A stretch of 64,000 bases of DNA from Rhinopomastus cyanomelas (GCA_013400115.1 VXBP01004465.1:62001-126000), one strand, 5' to 3'; shown: positions 46,201 to 57,291, counted from the first letter of the stretch. Notes: generated by a model from the sequence alone, not told the origin. Numbers and translations are program-made.

Positions 46201-47968
46201 CTGCCCTGCCAGCCCAGGACAGTCCCTCTGCTCTGCCGAGAGATGCTGTGCAGCCCCAGCCCGGCGCTGACACGGACTCGGAGCAGACGAGGGAGGGCAG
46301 GGCCGAAACGCAGGTTTTGAGCTGAGTGCATCTCAACCATCCGACCCCAAACCAGTGCAAATGGATCCTTTCAAGCACCGAAATCCTAATGGCCCCAGAA
46401 ATCCCACCAGGCACCGCTCAGGGCCGCAGAAAACAATTAGAGTCTTTCTCCAGGGACCAGCAGCGCTGTGGCAACAAGTCGGGTTTGCTGGCTATTAGAT
46501 GCTGATCCTGGCACGTCCCTTCAGCTCAGTTGCCACAGGCAGCGCTGTAAAACTAGAGAAACATCTCAGCGGGGCCGCTGCGGGAGTAGTGGGGTCGCTG
46601 GCTGCCCCGGGGACGGTGCCCGCAGCGGCCGGGGCCGCGCTGCTGCTGCCTCCGCGCAGCTGCTCTTCCCTTTGTCCTTTGTTTTGGAAACAAACAGCAT
46701 CTGGTCTTCGTCCAGCTGCAGCCACCAGAGCAGCGTGAATCTACTCCTTTCCTCCCCTTTCTTCGCCCCCTGTGGAGCCTCTCGCTCCGGGGCCGGTGGC
46801 GAGGGCTTTGCTGGGCTGCGAGCCACCACCTCGGGATGTTTCGCATCGCCCGGATGAGGGGCGGAGGATGCGGGGAAAACACCGCACCCCAACCCCCCAG
46901 AGAGCGAACTGGACCCGGCGGGGAGGAGGCTGGACCGTGCTGGGAGCTTCCCCAGCGCCGGGGGAGAGCCGTCCGGAGCCTCTCGCTCTGGTCGGGACGG
47001 TCCTCCCGCAGCACCTCTTGCTCCTGGACTCTTGTTACTCTTAGTAGTAGATCTGATTTTTAATTATTCATGTTGCTATTGTGTCTGACAATAATATTAT
47101 TATCATAGTCTATGAATAATTAATGAGAATTTATTCTCCTTTTCCCTTAGAAAGGTACAGGTAGGGGTATTATTGTATTATTCCATTATTATCGATCCCA
47201 TTTTCCTCCTAGAAAGGTGCAGAGGGAGGTATTATCTTACTATTCTATTATTATTTATTCTATTTTCCCTTTAGAAAGGTATAGATATCAGTCTATTATT
47301 ATTTACTGTTATTTATTCTATTTTTCCCTTATAAAGACACAGATAGGGCTATTAATTTATTATTATACAATTATTTATTCTACTTTCCCCTTATAAAGAT
47401 ACAGCTGGGGTATTAATTTATTATTATACCATTATTTATTCTATTTGTCCCTTATAAAGTAGACACAGAGGTATTATTTTATTATTACACTATCATTTAT
47501 TCTATTTTCCCCTTATAAAAATACAGCTAGGGGTATTAATTTATTATTATACCATTATTTATTCTACTTTTCCCTTATAAAGATACAGCTACATATTTTT
47601 TTTGTTATTCTATTACTATTTATTCTATTTGTTCCTCATAAAGATACAGCTCGAGATACTATTTTATTATTCTACTACTATTTACCCTGTTTTTCCCTCA
47701 TAAAGTGGATCTAGAGGTATTATCTCGTTATTATACCATCATTTATTCTACTTTTCCCTTATGAAGGTACAGACGGAGGTCTTCCTGTGCAGCTGGTTGG
47801 CACCCACCGAGCCCATCCCATGCATCCCCACCCATCTCATGCCCAGAGCCAGCCCCGGCAGTGCTCAGGGGGGTTCCCACTTACCAGTAGCAAGGTGCCC
47901 CGACCGAGCCGCGGGCAGCCCTGGGCAGCACTGGGCGGCACTGGGCACCGCTGGCTCAGCCACTCCAT
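40253..47968 (-). CDS. CUTA: CUTA-family protein (divalent cation tolerance homologue), six coding exons
   Basis: Small trimeric CutA1-fold protein. In vertebrates the family is linked to acetylcholinesterase anchoring and copper/cation tolerance, but its molecular role is unclear. Minus-strand exons in order: 47885-47968, 45737-45885, 42031-42090, 40999-41044, 40799-40848, 40253-40355. Phases agree, giving 163 aa (human CUTA 179). Visible family blocks: SIAFVNCLNEQIARDVAR-AIMDKKLAACVNILP, then YFWKGELEESTEILL, then SIHPFEIPEIISLPI and a terminal YLRWIEENVPRD. The first exon is the least certain. It was chosen because its donor phase fits and because TLLL joins VVVLSLLAYPLL into one hydrophobic N-terminal segment, as in human CUTA. 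The equivalent human locus is the pseudogene CUTALP, so this is likely the avian CUTA-like orthologue of that locus. It is head-to-head with PSMD5. Confidence 0.85.
42345..42432 (+). mobile_element. CR1 LINE 3' tail
   Basis: caccatctaggggaccctgctgtggcagg through ggtcccttccaacccctgatgttctgtga, in a CUTA intron. Confidence 0.85.
43345..43860. mobile_element. two CR1 fragments, opposite orientation
   Basis: A short plus-strand tail (about 43345-43408) is followed by a reverse-strand older-class copy (43416-43860: agaaccacagacccatctaggtggg ... ggttgcttctctcacc). Confidence 0.78.
44080..44520 (-). mobile_element. CR1 LINE, older class, reverse orientation
   Basis: ccaggctgcccttcaacacctccagggatgg through ccctcagcctctcctcatcaac to gacccgctccagtccctc; the tail is diverged. 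Confidence 0.78.
44930..45225 (+). mobile_element. CR1 LINE 3' fragment
   Basis: gtgataggatgaggggtgatgg, ORF2-tail remnant (SLDLRVEDPWNRLPREVVVAT-like), 3' end ggaggtcccttccaactccatgattct. Confidence 0.82.
45380..45677 (+). mobile_element. CR1 LINE 3' fragment
   Basis: acaggaggaaacagcctcaagcagtgcc through ctggactggatgatcctgtaggtctcttcc and a gtgattcc end; it stops about 60 bp from the CUTA exon at 45737. Confidence 0.8.
47080..47766 (+). repeat. AT-rich minisatellite with a 61-62 bp unit, in CUTA intron 1
   Basis: About eleven copies of a unit containing tattattataccattatttattctattttcccttataaagatacagc. The aaag-type landmark recurs at 47151, 47213, 47275, 47333, 47395, 47456, 47517, 47579, 47640, 47702 and 47764, giving steps of 58-62 bp. 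It stands out sharply from the GC-rich flanks. Confidence 0.92.
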
Positions 47969-48284
47969 CTGCCCTGCGTCCCTCCACCTGCCCTGCCCGG
48001 AGCCGAGAGGCTGCCCGAGAGGCACTAACTCCTCCTCCTCTTCCTCCCTGGCTGCCTGCCTGAGCCTGCATGGAGCTGAGCCATGGGCCTGGGGGCCAGC
48101 ACTGTGGCTGCAAGGGCCAGCACCCTGTCCTCCAGGGCACCTTCACCTTGCACGGACCCTCCGGTGACACCCACGAGTGGGGTCAGGGCCTCGGTGGTGC
48201 CGGTGTTACGGAACCCATCTGCACCTTTCCATCCAGTGCAAGCACTAGGGATCTCCCAGTGTGGTCTGGGGGGGCTCTGGGGTG

Positions 48285-48690
48285 CTCCTGAGATGAACAC
48301 AGGCTGGAGAGGCTGGGAGCTGGCGGTGTTCAGCTGGACAGGAGGGTTCGGGGCGGTGGGGACCTGAATGATGCTAAAGGGGTGTCAGGAGGATGGACTG
48401 GGCTCTTCCCAGTGGTGCCCAGCAGCAGGACATGAGGCACTGGGCACAAACTGGAACAGAGGAGGTTCCACCCAAACGTCAGGAAGAACCTTTTCATGCT
48501 GAAGGGTCCACAGCAGAGAGGTTGTGGGGTCTCTGCTGTGGAGAGATCCCAACCCTCCCCACCCCGACACTGTTCCTGTGGGATCTGCTGTAGGGGATCC
48601 TGCTCTGGCAGCGGCTTTGGACTGGGGGATCTCCAGAGGTCCCTTCCCACTCCGGACAGTCCGAGCTGGGATTCTCTGGGATACCTCAGA
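48285..48690 (+). mobile_element. CR1 LINE, 5'-truncated
   Basis: aacacaggctggagaggctgg, then aggaggttccacccaaacgtcagg, 3' UTR and diverged tail. It lies between CUTA and PSMD5, just outside the PSMD5 CpG island. Confidence 0.82.
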
Positions 48691-48779
48691 AACCCGATTT
48701 CCCCGCGTTTCACCCCAAACCGCCCAGCGCCCCCGCAACTGCTCCATCAGCAGGGTCTCTGCCGCGCCCTGACCCCGCC

Positions 48780-48990
48780 CCTCTGGCGGAAGTGACCAGT
48801 CACAGCGCGAGGAGGGCGGAGACTAGAGGAGGGCGGGGCGCGCCCGCCATTTTGTTTCGGGCTCTGCGGACGCGGACGGCGCCCTTGGCGACGGCGCGGT
48901 GGTTGCTGGGGCGGTGCGTTCTCGCGATACTTGGGGGTGGGGCGTTCCCGGGCGCGGCGGGGTCTCGCGAGACTTGGTGGCGGCACAAAC
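48780..48990 (+). promoter_or_regulatory. PSMD5: PSMD5 CpG-island promoter with twin CGCG motifs
   Basis: GC- and CpG-dense sequence directly upstream of the PSMD5 ATG. It carries the palindrome TCTCGCGAGA at 48963-48972 and a near match TCTCGCGATA at 48920-48929; both are followed by acttgg or a close variant, 43 bp apart. TCTCGCGAGA is the element bound by BANP (previously also assigned to Kaiso/ZBTB33) at housekeeping CpG promoters. The divergent CUTA start lies about 1 kb to the left. Confidence 0.7.
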
Positions 48991-51900
48991 ATGGCGGACG
49001 CGGTGGTGGAGCTGCTGGAGCGGGCGGCCCGGCAGGAGTGGCCGCTGGAGGAGCTGCGGGCCCTGCGCCTCGCTGTACAGGCCGTGCCCCCCGTTGCCCT
49101 CCGCGCCCGCCTCAGCGAGCACCACCTGGGAGCGCTCTTCGCCCTTCTCGGTGTCAACGACCGGTAAGCGGCGGCCCGGCTGCCTCCTTCCTTCCCTCCG
49201 CCCCGCTCCCCCTTCCTTCCCTCCGCCCATCTCTCCCTTCCCAGGCGGCTCCTACTGCTGCCCTGTTTCTTTCGCTGCCCTCCTTCAGGGCAGGGAGTGG
49301 CACAGCAGGCGATCCCGGAGCAACCAGTGGCATCTCCCCTCAGTCCAAAGTTTATTTCTCTGTCTGTCCCGCCCAGGGAGCAGGTGTCTGCCTGTGTTTC
49401 CATCCTGGAGAGGATCCTGCAGGCCCTGGACCCCCTCTATCTGATCCAGAACCTCAGAGAAGAGCTTCAGAAGGGCCTTTTCCACCCTGATGACTCTGTG
49501 AAAATCCTCACTATTTCTCAGGTACAGGATTTTCCTCCAGGAAAGTGTTATCTGCAGGAGTTGGGCTCTCACACCTGGGTGGTTTTGGATGTGTATTGTG
49601 TACACAAAGCCTTATGGTGTGTCTGTTAAACACAGTGTTTAAAGCTGTGCAGAGCAGAGAGGGAGAAGAGCCTCCCTTGATCTGCTGGACACACTCTTCT
49701 TGATCCATCCCAGCATTCCACTTACCTTCTTTTATTGTTATTTTCTGTAATTCTTTTAGATTGGGAGGATCGTTGAAAATCCAGATGCTGTAACAGAGAT
49801 TCTCAACAGCCCTGCGCTGCTGCGGCAAATAATAAATTGCATTGGCGGAGAGAAAATAGCAGTGGCCAAAGAGGTAGGTGATGCTTGCTCCTTTTCTACC
49901 TCTACAAACTGATGCAGCCTCTGCACAGAACCTGTTTTGTGCTCTGTCTGACACGACAGGCTCTTCTCCACCTTGTTGAAAAGAGCTTGTGTTGCTTGAA
50001 AGGAGCTGCAAGCATGTAGGTGCCTTAGGCTGAGCAAATACTTAGGAGGGTTAGAAAAAGCACCCAGAGCTGTTACCTTCCAGTAGCTGTTGGTGCCAAA
50101 GTGAACTCGCACGTCTGAGGTTGGTACCAGAAACTTGATTCACAGTGACTGTAATTTAGCTCTTGTCAGTGAAAAGTGTATCATGAGTAAAATTGTACAT
50201 GTGTAGAATCAGAATGGCCAGGGTTGGAAGGGACCTTAAAGATCACCCAGTTCCAACCCCGCTGCGCAGGCAGGGACATCTTCCCTAGAGCAGGTTCCTC
50301 AGGGTCCCAGCCAGCCTGGCCTTCAACACTGCCAGGGATGTGGCAGCCACAGCTGCCTTGGGCAACCTGTTCCAGCGTCTCAGCACCCTCTCAGCAAAGA
50401 ATTGGTTCCTCATGTCAAACCTCAATCTCCCCTCTTCAAGTCTGGAACCCTTTCCCCTTGTCCTCTTGCTACCACCTGCATGAAAAGCCCTCCCTCATCT
50501 TTCTTGTAGCCCCCTTCAGAGATTGGGAGTCTCCTCTTCTCCAGGCTGAAGAACTTGCTCAGCCTGTCTTCACAGGGGAAGTGCTCCAGCCCTCTGGTCA
50601 TTTAAGTTGGACACCTACCAGGAGTTCTGTGTCCTTGGGGACTCTAGAACCGTACCCAGTGCTCCAGGTGGGGTCTCACCAGTGCAGAGTAGAGGGGGAG
50701 AATCACCTCCCTGGACTGACTGTCCCTGCTTCTTTTGCTGCAGCCCAGGACACGGCTGGAGTAGCTAAGTGTGTCAGCAAAGAGCCCTGCTGCTGGGCCT
50801 CACCATCTAGCATTGTCTTATCTTTGTTGTTTTTAACCTCCAGCTTCTCTTTCTGCTTCCAGGCCATCAAGTCTCTCTCTCGACTGGCGCAGACACAAGA
50901 TGGCCTCGAGGCCTTATTTGTGAGCAGCTTGTTGAGCGACTTGAGGAACGTCATGGCCACAAGCGACGTCGTTCGGTACAGGGGCTATGAGGTAGGACCC
51001 CGTGAGCACGTGAGCGATGTGCTGCCGTGCTTCTGGTGGGCTCTGCTTCTGAATTCCCTCTGGGTCCTGTGGCTGCTCTTTGGCTGGTGTTTGCCACTGC
51101 TCTGCAGGCTTCTCCTCATGTCTGTGTTCTGTGAGGACTAGAAGGGGGTGTAAAAGAGACACAGAAGGGTTGGTCCCACTGTGTCACAACTTCTCTTTCT
51201 CAGTTTATAGCATAAAAGTGAAACTGTTTTCAGCTTTCATTGTCTGTCCTGTGGTGTCTTAAAAGGGCAACGCAATGCAGTCAAACACTTGCTTCTCTGA
51301 AAGTAAAATAACTGCTCTGGTCTCCTAACTTTTGGGGGTGGAGTGTGGTTTAAACTTCTGAAGAGTAGGGAAGAGACTGAGAGAGGGAGGCTTGTCAGTC
51401 TGGATGTCACATGCAGAGGAAAAATGACACCATCTACCTGTTCTAGAGCTGGGTGGGGACAGCAGTGATGATCCCCCATGGAAAAGAGGGCTGTGAATAC
51501 AAATCAGATGTGTGTGCTGTGCATTTGGGGCTCCTTATGAACTTGTTTCAAGTGAGAGAGGTTCTCCTCCCTCTCTGCTCTGCCCTGGGGAGACCACAGC
51601 TGGAATCTTGTGTCCAGTTGTGGGCCCCTCAGTTCCAGAAGGACACGGAGCTGCTGGATAGAGCCCAGCACAGAGCTACAGGGATGGTGGAGGGAGGGGA
51701 GCATCTCCCTGCTGAGGAAAGGCTGAGGGAGCTGGGGCTCCTGAGCTTTGAGAAAAGGAGCCTGAGGGGTGACCCCATGGATGTTGATCAATATGGGAAG
51801 GGTGGGTGTCAGGAGGATGGAGCCAGGCTCTGCTCAGGGGCACCCAGTGACAGGACAAGGGGCAGCAGGTGTGAGCTGGAGCAGAGGAGGTTCCACATCA

Positions 51901-54900
51901 ATGTGTGAAGGACCTTGTTCCCAGTGAGGGTGCCAGAGCCCTGGCAGGGGCTGCCCAGGAGGGTTGTGGAGTCTCCTCTGAAGATATTTCAAACCCGCCT
52001 GGCCATGTTCCTGTGCAACTGGATCTAGGGGATCCTGCTGTGTTGGGGGGGTTGGACTGGATGATTTTTTGAGGTTCCTCCCAGTCTCTAACAGTCTGTG
52101 ACTCTCTGAATGATTCAGGTTAGTTATGGAAACACAAAACCCTATTCCACATGTGGTCATTCAGGACTATAGCTCACATCCATCCATTCCTGTGGGTTGT
52201 TATCAGTATTTGCCTTTTACAGACCAGCTTTTCCCCCTCCCTTGTGCTTCTGTGCTTCAGTTAGTTATTGAGATTTCATCGGTGTCAGCAGAGTCCCTGA
52301 ACTACTGCGCAAACAGCGGATTAATCGCAGAGCTCATCGGAGAGCTGACTGGGGACGATGTGCTGGTCAGGTACGTCCACTGTGGCTTTGCCAGCGACAT
52401 TTCCCCTCCTTGTTAAACATCAGAGAAGCAAGAGCAAGCTTCCCCAGTACAACCATAACACTGGCCCACACTAGATGTATTCTAGGTGTGTCGTTGGCAG
52501 AAGGTCTGGAATAAAGCAGCTGGGAGCTCTTGGAGGAGTGTTGGATTTTGTTGCTCTCTACAGCTCCCTCCAAGGAGGTGGTTGTGAGGCTGGGGCTGGT
52601 CTCCCACATTCCTAATGTTAGGATGAGGGAAGATGGCCTCGAGTTGCATCAGGGGAGGTTTAGATTGGATCTTAGGAAGAAGCTCTTTGCTGAGATAGTG
52701 TCTGGGCAGTGGAACAGGCTACCCAGGTTGGTGGTGGAGTCCCCATCCCTGGAGGCATTTAAAAGCTGAGTAGCCACAGCCCTTGAGGCCATGGTCTGGG
52801 GGTTAGGGAGGTGTTGGGCTGAGGGCTGAGCTTGGATCATCCTGGAGATCCTTTCCAGCCAGGATGAGTCAGTGATTCTATGGTAGTTGGAGTCGTAGGG
52901 GTTTTGGTTTTTCAGAGTGTTTGTGTTAAGAGTAGAACCCCAGCATTTTTTCTTAATCACTGCATTCCAGCCCCCACCTGAACAACCTAAACAGCTGCTT
53001 GTCTGTTGCAGAGCTACGTGCATAGAGATGGTGACCTCGCTGGCCCACGCTCCACACGGGCGCCAGTATCTCGCTCAGCAGGGAGTCATCGATAAAGTTT
53101 CAAACATCATCCTTGGGGCAGAGTCTGATCCTTTCTCAGGCTTCTATTTGCCAGGTGACAGCACCCCTTCTTGTCTCCAGTGTTCACTGCTTGGTTTTAG
53201 TAACGAGTTAAACTGAGGGGAGTGCCAAGGTTCTGTTTTGATCAGAGGGCTGGGGCACCTCTGCTGTGAGGACAGGGTGAGCAAGGTGGGGTTCTTCATC
53301 CTGGAGAAGAGGAGGCTCCCAGGTGACCTTCTAGCACCTTTCCAATCCCTGAAGGGGGCTACAAGAAAGCTGGGGGAGGCCTTTTCATGCAGGTGGTAGA
53401 GAGAGGATGAAGGGAAAAGGTTGCAGTCTTGAAAAAGGGAGATTGAAGTTGGACATGAGGAACCAGTTGTTTGCTGTGAGGGTGCTGAGATGCTGGAACA
53501 GGTTGCCCCAGGCGACTGTGGCCACCCCATCCCTGGCAGTGTTGAACTCCATGCTGGCTGGGACCCTGAGCAACCTGCTCTAGGGAAGATGTCTCTGCCT
53601 GTGCCAGGGGGTTGGAGCTAGATGATCTTTAAGGTCCCTTCCAACCCCAGCCACTCTAGGATTTGTTCTGTGACTTTGAAAGCTTATTGGCAGTGCCAGT
53701 ACAGGGAGGATCTGGAGAGACTCAGCGTGGTGGTGTTGTAGCAACCTTTTTTAATGACTTTGAAAGGGACAGCTGCTAGGTAATGACTGTAGTAACTGCC
53801 AAGATACTGGCTGGTTCCCTCGTCCTGCCTTTCACAGTGTTCAGACCTCCAGTTTAGCAGAGGAACGATCAGTCTGTTTGAGATGTGACTGGGATTACTG
53901 CTCCTCCCTCTCACTGCTCTGCTTTCTCTCATCCTCTCAGGGTTTGTTAAATTCTTTGGCAACCTGGCTGTTGTAGACAGCCCCCAGCAGATCTGTGAGC
54001 GATACCCCATCTTCATGGAAAAGGTCTTTGAAATGGCAGAGAGTCACGATCCCACCATGATCGGAGTGGCCGTGGACACGCTGGGAATCCTGGGCTCCAC
54101 CGTGGAAGGCAAACAGGTTTTACAGAAGACTAGTTAGTATTTGTTTATCCCTTCAGTTAAACCTCCTCAGTGCCTCTCGTTACCCTTCCCCCCAGCTAAC
54201 AGAACATGACTAACAGGTGACTCTGTGCTCTCTGAATCAACTCAGAGCCCTTTGTTTTTCTTTTCAAAGGGAGCAGATTTCAAAACCTCTTGAGCAGAAT
54301 AGGGCACCAGGCGAAGAATGCCCCCACGGAGCTACGGCTGCGGTGCCTGGATGCCATTTCAGCTCTCCTCTACTTGCCTGTGAGTCTGTGCTTTGGCCTG
54401 TTGTCTTTGTACATCCACGAGCGTGAAATTACTGTGTGTCTGACTGGTTGAAAGTCAAGAATGTTGTTTGCTTGAGGTTCGAGTGTGTAAGAAGCTGGCT
54501 GTTCTGAAATGGCTTTGGAAAGGGTGAAGTTTCAAACCCTCCTGGCTGTGTTCCTGTGCAACTGGATCTAGGGGATCCTGCTGTGGCAGGGGGGTTGGAC
54601 TGGATGGTCTTTGGAGGTCACTTCCAATCCTTAATGACTGTATCTGGGGGATCCTGCTGTGGCAGGGGACTGGACTGGGTGATCTTTGAGGTCCCTTCCA
54701 GTCCCTAATGTTCTGTGGTTCTCTGAAGCCAAGGCAGCTTGGCAATGGCATGAGGGTGAACACTTCATTATTCTAGTGTCTGGAAGGGATGGTGATGAAC
54801 TGCTCTAATCCTTGAGTGTGTTCTCTGGACGCACTGATGTGTGGTTGATGTTGCAGCTCTGAATCATGGAATCGTCAGGGATTGGAAGGGACCCCAAGAG

Positions 54901-56534
54901 ATCATCCAGACCAATCCCCAGCTCAGCACAGCAGCCTGGGCAGTTGTTCCTAATCACAGAATCCCAGACTCTTAGGGATTGGAAGGGACCACGAAAGGTC
55001 ATCCAGTCCCATCCCCCTGCCACAGCAGGATCCCCTAGATCCAGTCACACAGGACCATGGCCAGGTGGGTTTTAAACGTCTCCAGAGAAGGAGACTCCAC
55101 AACCCCCTGGGCAGCCCCTGCCAGGGCTCTGCCACCCTCACTAGGAACAAGGTCCTTCTCACACTGATGTGGAACCTCCTCTGCTCCAGCTGACACCCAC
55201 TGCCCCTTGTCCTGTCACTGGGTGCCCCCGAGCAGAGCCTGGCTCCATCCTCCTGACACCCACCCTTCACATATTGATCAACATTCATTCAGTCTCCTTT
55301 TTTCCCAGCTCACAAGAGATCAGGGCTGCATTCAGATGGGGTTTGAACATCTCCAGAGCAGGAGACACCACAAGCTGTCTGGTCAGCCTGTGCCAGAGCT
55401 CTGTCACCCTCACTGGGAAGAAGTTCTTTTTCCATATTTATAAACATCAAGATCTCTTGGATCTTGTTACCTTGATCTCTTCTATCAAAATGATTTGAGT
55501 GAAGTCTGTCCTCTAGGCTAAAGGAACCCTGGAAGGCCATGTTTTCATTAAACTGAAATCATTTCAGTTCAATCTGCTGGTGGTTTGGTTTGAGTAACTT
55601 CTTAAGCGACTGAGCCACCGCTGCAGACCTCAAAGGACTCGTTGTCCTCATGAATCTCTTCCCTGTCCGTGTGCAGCCGGAGCAGCAGACAGAAGACCTC
55701 CTGAGAATGACCGAGTCGTGGTTCACGTCCCTGTCCAGCCAGCCCTTGGAGCTCTTCAGGAGCATCAGTACTCAGCCATTCCCTGACCTGCACTGCGGGG
55801 CGTTGCGGGTGTTCACCGTAAGTGCTTTTTGCTCTTAAAGCCCAGGCAGTGGGTTGTGCTGCTGTTCAGTGCTTCTTGCTGAGGCCCTGAAGTGAGCAGT
55901 GAGGCCTTTTCCCTCGTGGCCCACTTGCATTCACCGCTTCATCAGCAGAGGTGGCACGTCTCTAACCCTTATTCCTTTAGAAAGCAGAGAGGAGGAGAAG
56001 AGAACGAGGACAGGGACAGCTCGGGGGTGCTGCTTTGCTCCCAGGGCCCCCGCTGTGATAATTCACTTTCAGTTGTAAAGTCAGGCCTGAGCTGTGCTTG
56101 TGCTCCGGCGGTGAGCCTGCTGCTCGATGTGAGTGGTGGTTGTGTAACTCCTGTGCGGGCTGACTGTCGCGCTTCGGCTTCGACTGCGTTCCCTGCACGA
56201 CAGCCCCGCTGTGCAGCGGCTCTGGGCCTCTAAGAGCAGCTGCTTCCCTCCCCGCTCCTTTCTCGTCACGTTGCAGGCGATCGCCAGCCAGCCCTGGGCC
56301 CAGAAGCTGATGCTGGACAGTCCAGGCTTTGTGGAGTACGTGGTGGACAGGTCCGTGGAGCCCGACAAGGCTTCGAAAGACGCCAAATACGAACTGGTGA
56401 AGGCCCTTGTGACCTCCAAAAGCATCGCGGACGTCTTCGGCAACCAGTACTACCTGAGGCTCAGGGCCTACTTGAGCGAAGGCCCTTACTATGTGAAGGC
56501 TGTTTCTACTACAGCTGTGGAAGGAGCAGAGTAG
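48991..56534 (+). CDS. PSMD5: PSMD5, 26S proteasome non-ATPase regulatory subunit 5 (S5b), 10 exons
   Basis: Cytosolic and nuclear chaperone of 26S base assembly; it binds the PSMC2 (RPT1) module and dissociates before the proteasome is complete. Exons: 48991-49163, 49377-49521, 49760-49873, 50863-50991, 52261-52370, 53012-53154, 53941-54132, 54270-54379, 55677-55817, 56277-56534. Phases agree, giving 504 aa, the same length as human. The protein is all-helical ARM/HEAT-like repeat. Conserved blocks include HPDDSVKILT, AIKSLSRLAQTQDGLEALF, EISSVSAESLNYC, SPQQICERYPIFMEKVFEM, and the C-terminus YYVKAVSTTAVEGAE. The start follows the human alignment (acATGGCGG). Several CR1 copies sit in its introns. 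Confidence 0.97.
50203..50720 (-). mobile_element. CR1 LINE, older class, in PSMD5 intron
   Basis: gtagaatcagaatggccagggttggaaggg, caaccccgctgcgcaggcagggacatcttcc, through gtgctccaggtggggtctcaccagtgcagagtagaggg, about 500 bp. Confidence 0.88.
51548..52112 (+). mobile_element. CR1 LINE, 5'-truncated, in PSMD5 intron
   Basis: agtgagagaggttctcctccctctc to the ggtcc-type 3' end; an open ORF2 remnant runs to about 51908. Confidence 0.9.
52535..52882 (+). mobile_element. CR1 LINE 3' fragment, second subfamily, in PSMD5 intron
   Basis: ctctctacagctccctccaaggaggtgg through ORF2 tail (FAEIVSGQWNRLPRL-like) to gatcctttccagccaggatgag. A closely similar copy is at 57695-58005. Confidence 0.87.
53235..53672 (+). 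mobile_element. CR1 LINE, older class, in PSMD5 intron
   Basis: ttttgatcagagggctggggcacctctgc through tttaaggtcccttccaacccc and a diverged tail. Confidence 0.86.
54530..54726 (+). mobile_element. CR1 LINE with tandemly duplicated 3' end
   Basis: Two 76-bp 3' modules (atcta-ggggatcctgctgtggcagg about 54566 and atctgggggatcctg about 54642), short upstream part, gttctgtggttct tail. Confidence 0.87.
54864..55445 (-). mobile_element. CR1 fragments, two or three copies, reverse orientation
   Basis: A short tail (54864-54950), a longer copy (54955-55315) and a further piece carrying the tttgaacatctccagagcaggag block (55316-55445) lie in succession. Confidence 0.82.
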
Positions 56535-57036
56535 CCTCTTGGAGCCCCTGCTGTCTTTGGTTTCCCCTTCTTGCTGAAATAGGTGTTGAGGTACCAGGTG
56601 GAAAGACTCCCTGCTCTGGAGTCTCTTTACATTGTGTCTTGAAAGGAACATGAAGCACTTTGAAATGGGAGTCACGAGAGCAAATGAAACCCTCTAGGGC
56701 ACAGAGTAGTGTCATGGCAGAGGCTCTCTGTTGTTGTGAGACCAGGGGACCCCCAGGGCTGTCAGCTGCTGGCTGTGGCTTCTTTTGCAGAAACTGTCGG
56801 TGTCTAGTTCAGCTCCTGTTGGGTTTGGACTTCCTGTTGTGTTTTTCTCAGTAGTTAAACCACCCAAACACCTCGAGGTTTGGAACCTCTGATGCTGCCT
56901 TGGTTCATCTCCTCTCTTTACCTCTCTGGCACCCGCAGGGATCACAGTGAGACCAAGCTGGGCACATTCCCTCCACCTGAGGGAGTACAAACTGGATAAT
57001 CTCTTTCCAACTTGCTGGATGTGAGGTCTTTGCTTC

Positions 57037-57042
57037 AATAAA
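57037..57042 (+). terminator. PSMD5: candidate PSMD5 polyadenylation signal, proximal
   Basis: AATAAA about 500 nt past the PSMD5 stop, in tcaataaataacc. Confidence 0.55.
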
Positions 57043-57285
57043 TAACCCTAAATGTTGTTTACACTTTGTGCTGAGGGTGGAAGGGAAGAATCAAAGTGCT
57101 TTTAGTCCTTTTTAAATCCGAATGGACCCTCGAGCGTGTGTGGAACCAAATTGGGAGCGTTGCCTCTCTGTTGGCAGCTCGGTCGACTTGCTCGTGAGCT
57201 GTGAGCTGACTTCAGAACCAAATCTTAGCTTGTTTACACTGTTTCTTAGCAGAGGTTTTTGTTTTTAAGCTTTAAGTGTTATTTA

Positions 57286-57291
57286 AATAAA
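57286..57291 (+). terminator. PSMD5: candidate PSMD5 polyadenylation signal, distal
   Basis: AATAAA in atttaaataaatgtctg, about 250 nt downstream of the proximal one. Confidence 0.5.

Noticed and set aside
46468..47040. GC-rich ORFs (129 codons + and 153 codons -) as a gene or a CUTA first exon
   Set aside because: No donor of the right phase toward the CUTA exon at 45885 was found, and the peptides are low complexity. It could still be a regulatory CpG-rich patch.
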